Positions 55,366 to 63,409 of a stretch of DNA of 64,000 nt are shown here, in pieces; within the stretch, counting starts at the first letter, position 1, and every line of letters begins with the position of its first letter. This DNA comes from CAZGKW01 sp964526295. Lineage in GTDB: Bacteria > Planctomycetota > Phycisphaerae > FEN-1346. The translations under genes were made by a program, and so were the position numbers. The stretch lies in contig CAZGKW010000017.1 in NCBI GenBank assembly GCA_964526295.1, forward strand, positions 1 to 64,000, read 5' to 3'. The notes under the pieces were generated by a model. The model was given only the letters and a program-made list of their open reading frames with translations, searched no databases and was not told the DNA's origin.

Positions 55366-56121
55366 ATGCCTGAGAAACCGAAGCTCGCGTTTTTCTCCCT
55401 GGCCTGCTGCGAGGGGTGCCAGCTCCAGGTCCTCAATGCCGAGGAGCGGCTCCTGCCGGTCCTGGAGCGGGCCGACATCGTCCGGTTCCGCGAGGCCTCC
55501 GACGGCGACGCCGACCACTACAACATCACGTTCGTCGAGGGGTCGATCGTCACGGCCCACGACATCGAGCGGATCCAGGAGATCCGGGCCAAGACCGACG
55601 TCCTGGTGGCCCTGGGGGCCTGCGCCACGATCGGCGGCGTCAACCTGATCAAAAACTTCCAGCACCCGGACGACGTGGCCAGGTATGTCTACGGGGACAA
55701 GAAGGACTGGTTTCCGCACATCGCGGCCCGGCCGCTGAAGGCCGAGGTCGAGGTCGACGCCGAGATTCACGGCTGCCCCATCACCAGCGAGGAGTTCCTG
55801 GAGGCGGCCAAGTGCCTCCTGATGGGCAAGCCGTTCAAGGCCCCCAACTACCCCGTGTGCGTCGACTGCAAGCTGGCCGACAACGTGTGCCTGTGGCACA
55901 AGGGCGTGCCGTGCCTGGGCGTCGTGACGCGGGCCGGGTGCCGGCCGTACCTGTGCCCGACGGCGGGCCACAAGTGCATCGGCTGCCGGGGGCTGGTGGA
56001 CAACCCGAACACCGACGCCGCCAAGGACGTGATGGCCGAGTTCGGCCTGAGCGTGGAGGACATCCTGCGGGAGTTCCGCCTGCTGGAGGGGCTCTACGAC
56101 GAGGTGGCGAAAGAGGCGTAA
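55366..56121 (+). CDS. hydD: Group 3b-type hydrogenase delta (small) subunit
   Basis: The small subunit carries the proximal cluster chain. The 251-residue protein has FFSLACCEGCQLQVL, GACATIGG and HGCPI for the proximal 4Fe-4S cluster, and CVDCKLADNVCLWHKGVPCLGVVTRAGCRPYLCPTAGHKCIGCRG for further clusters. It lacks a Tat signal, so the enzyme is cytoplasmic, as expected for group 3. I take the ATG at 55366; an ATG nine codons upstream gives residues unlike the family. The ribosome site is weak. Confidence 0.92.
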   Translation: MPEKPKLAFFSLACCEGCQLQVLNAEERLLPVLERADIVRFREASDGDADHYNITFVEGSIVTAHDIERIQEIRAKTDVLVALGACATIGGVNLIKNFQHPDDVARYVYGDKKDWFPHIAARPLKAEVEVDAEIHGCPITSEEFLEAAKCLLMGKPFKAPNYPVCVDCKLADNVCLWHKGVPCLGVVTRAGCRPYLCPTAGHKCIGCRGLVDNPNTDAAKDVMAEFGLSVEDILREFRLLEGLYDEVAKEA

Positions 56122-56149
56122 GCGCCGTCGTCATCCCCCCCCCGGCCTC

Positions 56150-56250
56150 TCCGCGGGCTCGCCCGGCATCGCCTTGGCGAAGGCAGGGGGGAGAGGGGTT
56201 GCCTGCCCGCCGCAGCCTTGGCGAAGGCAGGGGGCGAGGGGGCATGGCCG
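56150..56250. repeat. Composite palindromic repeat between hydrogenase delta and alpha genes
   Basis: CTCTCCGCGGGCTCGCCCGGCAT is followed by GCCTTGGCGAAGGCAGGGG twice, with a GGGGGGAGAGGGG stretch between (written here in parts). The first part recurs at 57660-57700 after the alpha gene, so the alpha gene is framed by two copies in the same orientation. Confidence 0.55.
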
Positions 56251-56321
56251 CTTGAGACGCAAGCCCGGTTGGCGGCCTGGAAGGCGCCCGCAGCGATCCG
56301 CGAACGTAAGCGAGGTCATAT

Positions 56322-57632
56322 ATGGCTGAAGCCACGAAAGCACTGGACGTCCGAGTCGATTACGTGACCCGCGTCGAGGGGCACGGCAACATCGTCGCCA
56401 AGGTCGAGGACGGCGAGCTCACGGAATGCCGCATGGAGATCACCGAGAGCCCCCGGTTCTTCGAGGCGATGCTCCGCGGCCGGTCCTGGAAGGACGCGAT
56501 GTTCCTGACGACCCGGATCTGCGGCATCTGCGCCTGCGGACACGGGACGGCCAGCCTCCGGGCCACCGAAGACGCCATGGGCCTCGAGCTCTCGGAGCAG
56601 ACCTTGAGGCTGCGGCGGATCGTCCTCCACGCCGAGCAGCTCGAGAGCCACTGGCTCCACGTCTACTTCCTCGTGGCGCCGGACTTCTTCGGGGCCCCCA
56701 GCGTCATCCCGCTGGCCAAGACCCACACCGACGTCGTCCTGCGGGCCATGCGCCTGAAAGGCCTCTCGAACCACATCTGCCGCGTCCTCGTCGGCCGGCA
56801 CGTCCATCCGGTCTCGATGGTGCCCGGCGGGTACATGAAGCTGCCGACCGTCCGGGACCTGAAGAAGCTGCGGGACCACGTCGCCGGCTTCGAGAAGGAC
56901 GTCCAGGACACGGTCGATTTGTTCGCGACGCTGGAGGCCCCCCGGTTCGAGCGCCAGACCGAGTACGAATCGATCACCTGCGACCAGGAGTACGCCTTCT
57001 ACGAAGGCGACCTGATGACCTCGGACGGCGACCGCGTCTCGCCGCCCGACTACCGCGAGATCATCCACGAGGAGATCGTCCGGCACTCCAGCGCCAAGCA
57101 CGTCCGGAACCGGCGCGAGGGCCTCATGGTCGGGGCCCTGGCCCGCTTCAACAACAACCACACCCAGCTCAACCCCCAGGGCAAGGAAGCCGCCGAGAAG
57201 CTCGGCCTGGAGGCCCCGTGCTATAACACGTTCCACAACAACACGGCCCAGGTCGTCGAGAGCGTCCATTGCTACTGGGAGGTGCTGCGGCTGCTGGATG
57301 AGCTGATCGAGGCCGGCATCGAGGACGAGACCCCGCCGATGGAATGGAACGGGGCCGAGGGGTGGGGCGTCGGAATCGTCGAGGTCCCTCGCGGGACGCT
57401 CGTCCATAACTACGAGTACGACAAGTACGGCATCGTCCAGAACGCGAACCTCGTCATCCCGACGAATCAGAACCTGGCGAACATCGAGCAGGACTTCCGG
57501 GCCTACATCCCGCAGTTGATGGACGAAGGGAAGACCCAGGACGAGGTCCGCTTCGCCCTGGAGAGGCTCGTCCGGGCGTACGACCCGTGCATCTCGTGCT
57601 CGGCCCACCTCGTGGACCTGCGGATGACGTGA
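56322..57632 (+). CDS. hydA: [NiFe] hydrogenase large (alpha) subunit, group 3b-type
   Basis: The large subunit holds the NiFe site where hydrogen is made or used. The 436-residue protein has the L1 motif RICGICACGH (about 65-74) and the L2 motif DPCISCSAH (421-429), providing the four Cys ligands. Seven residues (LVDLRMT) follow the His, the usual place of maturation-protease cutting; the protease gene is not in the window. GCGAGG lies before the ATG. With NAD(P) and 4Fe-4S partner subunits it should be a cytoplasmic, bidirectional NAD(P)-linked enzyme. Confidence 0.95.
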   Translation: MAEATKALDVRVDYVTRVEGHGNIVAKVEDGELTECRMEITESPRFFEAMLRGRSWKDAMFLTTRICGICACGHGTASLRATEDAMGLELSEQTLRLRRIVLHAEQLESHWLHVYFLVAPDFFGAPSVIPLAKTHTDVVLRAMRLKGLSNHICRVLVGRHVHPVSMVPGGYMKLPTVRDLKKLRDHVAGFEKDVQDTVDLFATLEAPRFERQTEYESITCDQEYAFYEGDLMTSDGDRVSPPDYREIIHEEIVRHSSAKHVRNRREGLMVGALARFNNNHTQLNPQGKEAAEKLGLEAPCYNTFHNNTAQVVESVHCYWEVLRLLDELIEAGIEDETPPMEWNGAEGWGVGIVEVPRGTLVHNYEYDKYGIVQNANLVIPTNQNLANIEQDFRAYIPQLMDEGKTQDEVRFALERLVRAYDPCISCSAHLVDLRMT

Positions 57633-57821
57633 TCGGCTCGCCGGCGCCGTCCATCCCTCCCTCTCCCCTCCGCGGGCTCGCCCGGCATAACCTTGGCGAA
57701 GCCGGGGACGGTGTGAGGGGGCCTTGCCCCCCAAGCGGTTCCGCTTTGAGAACGGACATCGGGCCGGACGTGTCTGGCGCACGCCCGGCCCGCCTTCTTT
57801 GCTTCGTGAGTGGTATCCCTG

Positions 57822-57849
57822 TTGACGCGCGAGATTGCAGCGTCATACT
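57822..57849 (+). promoter_or_regulatory. Promoter of the pentapeptide/channel gene
   Basis: TTGACG (57822-57827) and CATACT (57844-57849) are 16 bases apart, 36 bases before the GTG start at 57886. Confidence 0.5.
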
Positions 57850-57885
57850 CGTTGGCACACGTCACGGCCCCTTGGGAGGCGAACC

Positions 57886-59250
57886 GTGTCCTGCACTACG
57901 AAGCAAAAGTGTACGTATCCGGCGTGCAGCAGGGACGTTTGGCCTGAGTCACAGAAGCCCCTCTGTTTCTTTCACTCACCCCAGAACGGGGACCGTGAAG
58001 ACTGGGCGCGCCAAGTCTGGTCAATAGCCCGGAGAATGGCAAGAGACCCCTGCAGAGCCAAGTACCAGGGGTGGCACTTCCCGGAGGATCCCGACGAGAA
58101 GGGATTCTCCGGCGTGACGTTTCCGGAGGTTTCCCTTAGGGATCTGGTCCGATACGCGGCAGGAGGAAGACATGGCGGCACGTTTCCCCAGTCGCCTAGG
58201 TTCCAGGACGCGACGTTCCATGGCAAGGCCCTCTTCGTGAAGACCGTTTTTGAGGGAATACCGCGATTTGACGGGGTCACGATGGTGCGTGAGGCGATGT
58301 TCCTATGGTCCGAATTCAAGTCGGGAGCGCATTTCGAGGAAGCGACATTTGAAGGAGAGGCCGTATTCAGGCGCAGCTCATTCCGGTATTCGGCTGTGTT
58401 CAAGAGGACCCACTTCCTCAAAGGAGCCAAGTTTGGCCACACAGTCTTTAAGACAGCAGCCGACTTCCGTAAAGCGCATTTCGGCAAGTTCGAAGAGGGC
58501 ACGCCAGAGTCTCCGTCAGAACAGAATAAGCCGGGGAGCGCAATCGCAGACTTCCGGTGGGTAAAGGCCCGGCGGCGTGCCGACTTCAGGGGTGCCAAGT
58601 TCGCTGACTGCGCTCTGTTCCAGGACGCCACCTTCCACGCGGATGCCCGGTTCGGAGGTGCGGATTTCTGGAGGCCGGTGTGCTTTGACCGGGTGTCGTT
58701 CTCACCCGGCAGCAACATCAAGTTTGACATGCCCCGGAGACGCGGGCGCACAACCTTCCAAAGGCCGAAGCCAGGAGCTTCCGGCGCCTATGAGTTGGCC
58801 AGCCGAGCTGCCAGGGAACGCGGTAGTCGAGACGATGCGGATTGGTATGCCTACTTCGCGCGCAAGTATGAGCCCGATCGGCCACACGTTGTGTCCCAAC
58901 TTGCCCATTCACTCGGGGTACGCCTTACATGGTTGCTCTATCGTGCATCACACCACCCGTGGGGCGTTCTGGTGTTTGCGGCCGCGGTCGTGGTGCTTTG
59001 CGGCCTCGGCTATTGTATCTGGAATGGTGCAGCCCCAGCCGATCTATGTCCCGAACAGAAGGCCGGACATGCCACAACGGCGCTAGAGGGCTTCCACTTC
59101 AGCCTCGTAACCTTCACGACACTGGGCTACGGTGACCTGCACCCGAAGCCAGACTGGTATTGGCGCCTAACCGCGGGTGCAGAGGCCTTCGTCGGCACCT
59201 TCACGGTTGCCTTCTTCGTTGCCGTGCTGGTGAGGCGCTACCTGCTTTGA
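57886..59250 (+). CDS. Pentapeptide-repeat protein with two-TM potassium-channel domain
   Basis: The 454-residue protein begins with a Cys4-type cluster (CTYPACSRD ... PLCFFH), followed by about 170 residues of pentapeptide-like repeats with Phe in the centre (for example FEEATFEGEAVFRRSSFRYSAVF), then two membrane helices around a K-channel filter, TTLGYGDL (411-418). The fold suggests a membrane channel with a large cytoplasmic beta-helix sensor. I chose the GTG at 57886 because GGGAGG lies six bases upstream. The gene is visibly lower in GC and has different codon use from its neighbours, which points to recent transfer. Function is not known. Confidence 0.78.
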   Translation: MSCTTKQKCTYPACSRDVWPESQKPLCFFHSPQNGDREDWARQVWSIARRMARDPCRAKYQGWHFPEDPDEKGFSGVTFPEVSLRDLVRYAAGGRHGGTFPQSPRFQDATFHGKALFVKTVFEGIPRFDGVTMVREAMFLWSEFKSGAHFEEATFEGEAVFRRSSFRYSAVFKRTHFLKGAKFGHTVFKTAADFRKAHFGKFEEGTPESPSEQNKPGSAIADFRWVKARRRADFRGAKFADCALFQDATFHADARFGGADFWRPVCFDRVSFSPGSNIKFDMPRRRGRTTFQRPKPGASGAYELASRAARERGSRDDADWYAYFARKYEPDRPHVVSQLAHSLGVRLTWLLYRASHHPWGVLVFAAAVVVLCGLGYCIWNGAAPADLCPEQKAGHATTALEGFHFSLVTFTTLGYGDLHPKPDWYWRLTAGAEAFVGTFTVAFFVAVLVRRYLL

Positions 59251-59326
59251 GAGTCCCCGCCGACGAACGCGGCAGATGGAATGACATGCTATGACGCGGA
59301 CGGCGACAGGCAGCCGCTTCCGGCGG

Positions 59327-59713
59327 ATGCCGAAGACCTACCGCGGCCTCGTGCGGCGGCTGCCCCCGCGGCCCATCCACGACGACGCCGAGTACGAAGC
59401 CGCCGCCGAGATGGCCGAGCGGCTCGCAGGGCACGACCTCAACCGCGACCAGAAGGACTACCTGGAGGCCCTGTCGGTCTTCCTCGAGGCCTACGAGCGA
59501 GATCGCTGGCCGATCAATTCATCCTCTATGCAGCCGGTCGAGGCGCTCCGGTTCCTTCTCCAGGAGCATGGCATGAGCGGCTCCGACCTCGGGCGGCTTC
59601 TCGGCTCACGCACCCTCGGGCCGGCCATCCTTCGCGGCGACCGGGCCCTGAGCAAGAAACACATCGCCCTCCTGGCCGAGCACTTCGCCGTCCGGCCGGG
59701 GATCTTTCTTTGA
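59327..59713 (+). CDS. HigA-like antitoxin, orphan
   Basis: The 128-residue protein starts PKTYRGLVRRLPPRPIHDDAEYEAAAEMAERLA and has the HigA pattern later: ALRFLLQEHGMSGSDLGRLLGSRTLGPAILRGDRALSKKHIALLAEHFAVRPGIFL, an XRE-like DNA-binding domain. HigA binds and neutralises HigB and represses the operon. No HigB toxin gene is on either side. The ATG at 59327 fits the family; one 12 codons upstream is possible. Confidence 0.85.
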   Translation: MPKTYRGLVRRLPPRPIHDDAEYEAAAEMAERLAGHDLNRDQKDYLEALSVFLEAYERDRWPINSSSMQPVEALRFLLQEHGMSGSDLGRLLGSRTLGPAILRGDRALSKKHIALLAEHFAVRPGIFL

Positions 59714-59716
59714 CCC

Positions 59717-59741
59717 GACGCCCGGCCCGGTGCGGGGCGTC
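59717..59741. terminator. Hairpin between convergent HigA-like and DUF3568 genes
   Basis: GACGCCC and GGGCGTC pair perfectly around an 11-base loop, ending at the first base of the DUF3568 stop. It may end transcription from both sides. Confidence 0.45.
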
Positions 59742-60136
59742 TACGAGAGGCCCTTCTCGATCTCTTCCATCAGGGCCCGGCTCTTGGCCTCGTCGCCGAA
59801 GGTGCCGAACCGGATGCTGATCTTGCTGGCGTTCTCGCCCACCGAGTCGACCTTCACTCGGACGTTGGTGTTGTCGGCGGTCTTGCCGATCACCTCGCCG
59901 TCCACGCCGCTCGCGTTCTTTGAGATCAGCACCAGGTCCATGGCGTGGAACGCCTTTTCGGTGGCGTCGACCACTTCCCGCGTCGTGTGCTGGACCGTCC
60001 GCTCCAGGTCGCCCTTGACGTAGGCGTAGGTGCCGACGGCGGCGGCCCCGGCGGCGGCATACAGACATCCACCCACGGCCGGCGCCGCGCCCGCGAGCGC
60101 CGCCAGGACGACGACCCGCCACGTTCGACTGCCCAT
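59741..60136 (-). CDS. DUF3568-type lipoprotein
   Basis: The 131-residue protein has a lipoprotein signal (VVLAALAGAAPAVGGC) and LYAAAGAAAVGTYAYVKGDLERTVQHTTREVVDATEKAFHAMDL, then a C-terminal domain that ends ISIRFGTFGDEAKSRALMEEIEKGL. These are the features of DUF3568 lipoproteins, exported and of unknown role. AAGGAGAAAGAC lies before the ATG at 60136. It stands alone and is transcribed toward the HigA-like gene. Confidence 0.85.
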   Translation of the reverse strand: MGSRTWRVVVLAALAGAAPAVGGCLYAAAGAAAVGTYAYVKGDLERTVQHTTREVVDATEKAFHAMDLVLISKNASGVDGEVIGKTADNTNVRVKVDSVGENASKISIRFGTFGDEAKSRALMEEIEKGLS

Positions 60137-60305
60137 GTCTTTCTCCTTGCTCGATCGCACCCACGGCGGCCTCGTCCGTCACGTGCCGCGTACAAGCGGT
60201 CGGCCCCGGCCGACGTCGGTCCGCCGGACCGCTCGAAGCCTTCCCTCAGTCTAGGTCCCCCCGGCGGGCGAAACAAGCGCCGGGGCAATCCTCGAACCGC
60301 GGGGC

Positions 60306-60334
60306 TTGGTTTCGCCCCGCCGCCAGGCTATACT
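60306..60334 (+). promoter_or_regulatory. Promoter of the DUF4359-like gene
   Basis: TTGGTT (60306-60311) and TATACT (60329-60334) are 17 bases apart. The start codon is 40 bases downstream. Confidence 0.6.
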
Positions 60335-60373
60335 GTCCGTGCGGAGAGAGACCGCCGAGAGAAGGAGCCGGGC

Positions 60374-60712
60374 ATGGACGAGCGGGGACGCGGCCGGGTC
60401 GGGTGCATCGGGACCGTGGCGATCCTGCTGGTGCTGGCCGGGGCGATGCTCTTTACGAACCCGTCCTTCGACGCCCACAAGGAGGCCATCTACGAGCACG
60501 CCGAAGCCGAGGCCGCGACCGGCGGCTGGTGGGCCCGCATCCGGGCCAAGGCCGCCGAGACCGCCGGCGTCCTCGACTTCCTGGCCCTGGAGTACCGCAA
60601 CTACTACCTGGCGTCCGTCACGATCCACGAGAAGGACGTCTTGAGCGTGGGCCTGTTCGGGAAGGTCTTCGTCCTGGACGCACCGGGCGAGGAAGAGAAC
60701 ACCGACCGATAG
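60374..60712 (+). CDS. DUF4359-like single-pass membrane protein
   Basis: The 112-residue protein has a basic start, one membrane helix (CIGTVAILLVLAGAMLFTNPSF) and a C-terminal exported part with HAEAEAATGG, LALEYRNYYLASVTIHEKDVLSVGLFGKVFVLD. This is the build of DUF4359 proteins, of unknown function. GAAGGAG lies nine bases before the ATG at 60374. It is convergent with the PEP-CTERM protein gene. Confidence 0.75.
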   Translation: MDERGRGRVGCIGTVAILLVLAGAMLFTNPSFDAHKEAIYEHAEAEAATGGWWARIRAKAAETAGVLDFLALEYRNYYLASVTIHEKDVLSVGLFGKVFVLDAPGEEENTDR

Positions 60713-60734
60713 AGGGACGGCCCCGGAAAGCCGA

Positions 60735-60761
60735 CCGGGCGCGCCGCCCCCACGCGCCCGG
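60735..60761. terminator. Hairpin between convergent DUF4359-like and PEP-CTERM genes
   Basis: CCGGGCGCG and CGCGCCCGG pair perfectly around nine bases, 22 bases after the stop of the plus-strand gene. There is no T run. Confidence 0.45.
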
Positions 60762-60829
60762 CCCTGAAGGCAAGGGCCGGCAAGCCGCAAACCCCTGCCG
60801 ATCCGCACCGTCTCACGCCGCCCGACCGG

Positions 60830-62209
60830 CTACGTCCGCTGCCGCCGCCGACGCAGAAGCGCCGCCGCCGCACCTGCCGCCAGAAGCGCCAGGCTGGCCG
60901 GCTCCGGCACGCACTCGGTCGCCAGGTTCCACTCCAGGATGTTCCCCGTCAGGTCCTTGTAGTCCAGGTGGGGGAACACGATCTGCTCCCAGTCGGGCTG
61001 GTCGTCGAAGACGTACTTCAGTAGCACCTGTCCGTTGTCGCTCGAGAGCCAGTACTCATCGAGCGGGACCTCCTCCCCCTCCTCGTCGAGGACCTGGATG
61101 TCGAAGAAGTTCTCCGCCCCCACCAGGTCCTCCGGCTGCGCGAACGCCGGGAGGGGTTCCTTGAAGTCGACGAGCAGGTAGAGAATCTTGTACAGGTCGT
61201 CGATCTCCTCGTTCGGAACGTACAGCGTGGGCCCGCCGCTCGGGTCCCATTCGGGCTGCGTGCCGCCCTGCGGGCCGGCGTAGGCGTCCTTGTTGTCCCC
61301 CGTGACGAGCATCTGGACGGCGTCGACCCAGAGGGGAACCGGGCCGGTGTTGTCGATATGGTCCGGCCCGCGGTAATAGTGGACGTCGTAGTTGCCCACG
61401 GCGCCGGCGGGCTTCGCATGGCCCGGACAGGCCTTGAAGTACCCGTCGGCGAACCAGTCGCCGACCCCGTCGCCGCTCACGTCGAGGTACCAGGTCGGAG
61501 GGTTCGCGTTCCAGTCGTTGCCGTAGACCTCGTCGTCGGTGCCGAGGCCCTCGTTGTCGGAGTTGTGCCAGACCGAGACGTCCGGCGGCGCCAGCCCGGG
61601 CGGGCCGTTCGGCCCGTAGTTGCCCCCGACCAGCGTCATGCAGTGGCCCGTGTCGCCGCCGGTGATCCACGTCACGCCGACGTACTGGCACCGGGCGAGC
61701 TCGTCGAGCAGGTAGTTGTAGTCCGGCTCAGCGAGGGTCCGCTCGACGAGGCCGAAGTCGACGTAGGGGTTCGTCGGGTCGTAGCCCTGGCCGGCCTTCG
61801 CCGAGTTCAGGCCGACGTTGTGGACCCACCACTTGGCGGCGGCGGCGCAGTTGCCGGCCGCGGCGATGTACCCGTCGCCCGGGTTGACCTCGAACTGGTT
61901 GACGAGGTCCTGGTAGATGCTGTCGGCCTTGGCCTGGGGGTTGGCGCCCGTGCCCCACCCGGCCGCCCCGAGGATGTTCGAGGCCGTCGCCGTCCAGCAC
62001 CCGAGGTCGGGCCCGGCGGGACCTCCGGCGGGACCGGGACCTGGCGGCACGGGTTGGCCCTGGATGAGGCCCGCCTTGTCCACGTCCGGCACGGGGTTCA
62101 CCCCGTCCGAACTCACTTTCGGGTCGACGTCGTAGGTCACCTGGCCCCAGGCCGGGACCGACAACAGCACGGCGAACAGCGCGGCAGTGAAGCAGGCCTT
62201 CCATTTCAT
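60830..62209 (-). CDS. PEP-CTERM-sorted putative cysteine-peptidase-like protein
   Basis: The 459-residue protein has a signal peptide (FTAALFAVLLSVPAWG), a Pro/Gly-rich segment, and a domain with DLGCWTATASNILGAAGWG (Cys71), TGGDTGHCMTLVGG and WHNSDNEG. This Cys-His-Asp layout resembles papain-like or C39-type cysteine peptidases. It ends CVPEPASLALLAAGAAAALLRRRRQ, a PEP-CTERM sorting signal that exosortase cuts and anchors. No exosortase gene is in the window. GGAAAGGAG lies upstream of the ATG at 62209, after a 220-base leader. A secreted peptidase or inhibitor is the best guess. Confidence 0.8.
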   Translation of the reverse strand: MKWKACFTAALFAVLLSVPAWGQVTYDVDPKVSSDGVNPVPDVDKAGLIQGQPVPPGPGPAGGPAGPDLGCWTATASNILGAAGWGTGANPQAKADSIYQDLVNQFEVNPGDGYIAAAGNCAAAAKWWVHNVGLNSAKAGQGYDPTNPYVDFGLVERTLAEPDYNYLLDELARCQYVGVTWITGGDTGHCMTLVGGNYGPNGPPGLAPPDVSVWHNSDNEGLGTDDEVYGNDWNANPPTWYLDVSGDGVGDWFADGYFKACPGHAKPAGAVGNYDVHYYRGPDHIDNTGPVPLWVDAVQMLVTGDNKDAYAGPQGGTQPEWDPSGGPTLYVPNEEIDDLYKILYLLVDFKEPLPAFAQPEDLVGAENFFDIQVLDEEGEEVPLDEYWLSSDNGQVLLKYVFDDQPDWEQIVFPHLDYKDLTGNILEWNLATECVPEPASLALLAAGAAAALLRRRRQRT

Positions 62210-62437
62210 CGTCCGTCTCCTTTCCTCCCCTCGATCTCTCGGGCAGCGGCCGGCCGCGATGGGTCGTCCCGGTCGAAGCGCCGCCGGCCGCACCTTCGGC
62301 GCAAAAGGGTGCGACCCCCGTGGGAGGGGACTCCCCCGGAGGTCGCCTGTCACTTACGAGAAACGAGTTGGTCGGGCGCCACCGCGCCGCCCGGCCGCCC
62401 CCTGCGGCCGCCCGACCCGTCGAGACGCCACAGGGGA
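62210..62437 (-). other. Structured 5' leader of the PEP-CTERM gene
   Basis: About 220 bases separate the predicted mRNA start from the ATG. On the minus strand several hairpins are possible (GCACC-GGTGC around TTTTGCGCC; GCGACC with GGTCGC around a C/G-rich loop). I do not recognise a known riboswitch. Whether it is regulatory cannot be told from the sequence. Confidence 0.4.
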
Positions 62438-62465
62438 ACTATACCCCAAATGCGGCGGGTGTCAA
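62438..62465 (-). promoter_or_regulatory. Promoter of the PEP-CTERM gene
   Basis: On the minus strand TTGACA (62465-62460) and TATAGT (62443-62438) are 16 bases apart, near consensus. The mRNA would start near 62431. Confidence 0.75.
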
Positions 62466-62587
62466 ATCAGGGGGCGGACGCCGGAACCGACCGCGCACAC
62501 TGTGATTCGGTTCGTGCCCATAAACCGCGCCGCAGTTCATGGGGCCGGCACAGAAACGCGGCGGGCGCCCCGGGGCCGGCCTTGCCG

Positions 62588-63409
62588 TCACTTGCCCTTG
62601 GCTCCCCCGAGCCCCCGCTGCCGGGCTTCCTCCATCCGCTTGCGGCGCTCGTCTTCCCGCTGCTCGATCGCGTCGCGCTGGGCCGGGGTCAGGACGACGT
62701 TCCGGATGTCCTCGACGAGCTCCTTTCGGATCTCGTGGTGGGACCGGGCCCCTTCGCCTTCGACCCGCATGTCCTTGGCGGCCTCGGCGCACATGGCCTT
62801 CGCTTCAGCGAGCTGCTTCTCGCTGAAGTCGACCCCGCGGAAGTGCCGTCCCACGAACCCCTGCCACAGCTTGTGGCCCTCCCACTTGGCCTTCTGCTCC
62901 TCGGTCAGGATCGCGTCGACCTTGGCCTGGTGCTCGCTTCGGATCCGGGTGGCCTGCTTCTGGAGTTCCTGCACCGGCCCGTAGACATTCCTGACGGCCC
63001 CCTTGTCGTAGTTGTCGCGGGCCGCGATCATCTCACGGACCTTGGCCACGGCGGCCTCGTAGTCGGGCCGCCATGCGGCCATGGCGGCGTCCCGCTCGTC
63101 GATCAGCTTCCGGATGTCGGCCACCTGCCGGTCGGTGAGCTCGCAGACGGCCTTCAGCTCTTCCAGCCCCTGCTCCTCGGTGGTGGAGCGCGAGCCGAGG
63201 CGGACCGTGGCGCCCTTGCCCTGGGCGGTGATGACCACCCCGGAGGCGCTGCCGCCGTGCATCAGGTCGCTCAGGGGCACTGCGTCGCTCTCGGACGGCG
63301 GGAGGACCTTCGTCTGGCCCTCGTCGACGGGCGTCTCGCCCCAGGCCCCGCTTGCGAGGACCGCCCCCGCCAGGACCGTCACCATCATTTGCTTGATTTG
63401 CTTGCCCAT
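62588..63409 (-). CDS. Exported LTxxQ/Spy-like protein, possible separate product from internal start
   Basis: From the ATG at 63409 the frame encodes 273 residues with a signal peptide (IKQMMVTVLAGAVLASGAWG), then helices with LTDRQVADIRKLIDERDAAMAAW, ILTEEQKAKW and LTPAQRDAIEQREDERRKRM, the LTxxQ pattern of Spy/CpxP-like periplasmic chaperones. AAAGGAG lies 11 bases before the ATG, a strong ribosome site. It is in the same frame as the FecR-like protein with no stop between, so it could be made as part of that protein or alone; I list both. A role in envelope stress fits the ECF/FecR neighbours. Confidence 0.65.
   Translation of the reverse strand: MGKQIKQMMVTVLAGAVLASGAWGETPVDEGQTKVLPPSESDAVPLSDLMHGGSASGVVITAQGKGATVRLGSRSTTEEQGLEELKAVCELTDRQVADIRKLIDERDAAMAAWRPDYEAAVAKVREMIAARDNYDKGAVRNVYGPVQELQKQATRIRSEHQAKVDAILTEEQKAKWEGHKLWQGFVGRHFRGVDFSEKQLAEAKAMCAEAAKDMRVEGEGARSHHEIRKELVEDIRNVVLTPAQRDAIEQREDERRKRMEEARQRGLGGAKGK

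Noticed and set aside
62210..62437. Known riboswitch in the PEP-CTERM leader
   Set aside because: Hairpins are possible but none of the conserved cores I know (c-di-GMP, cobalamin, SAM, TPP) is recognisable.
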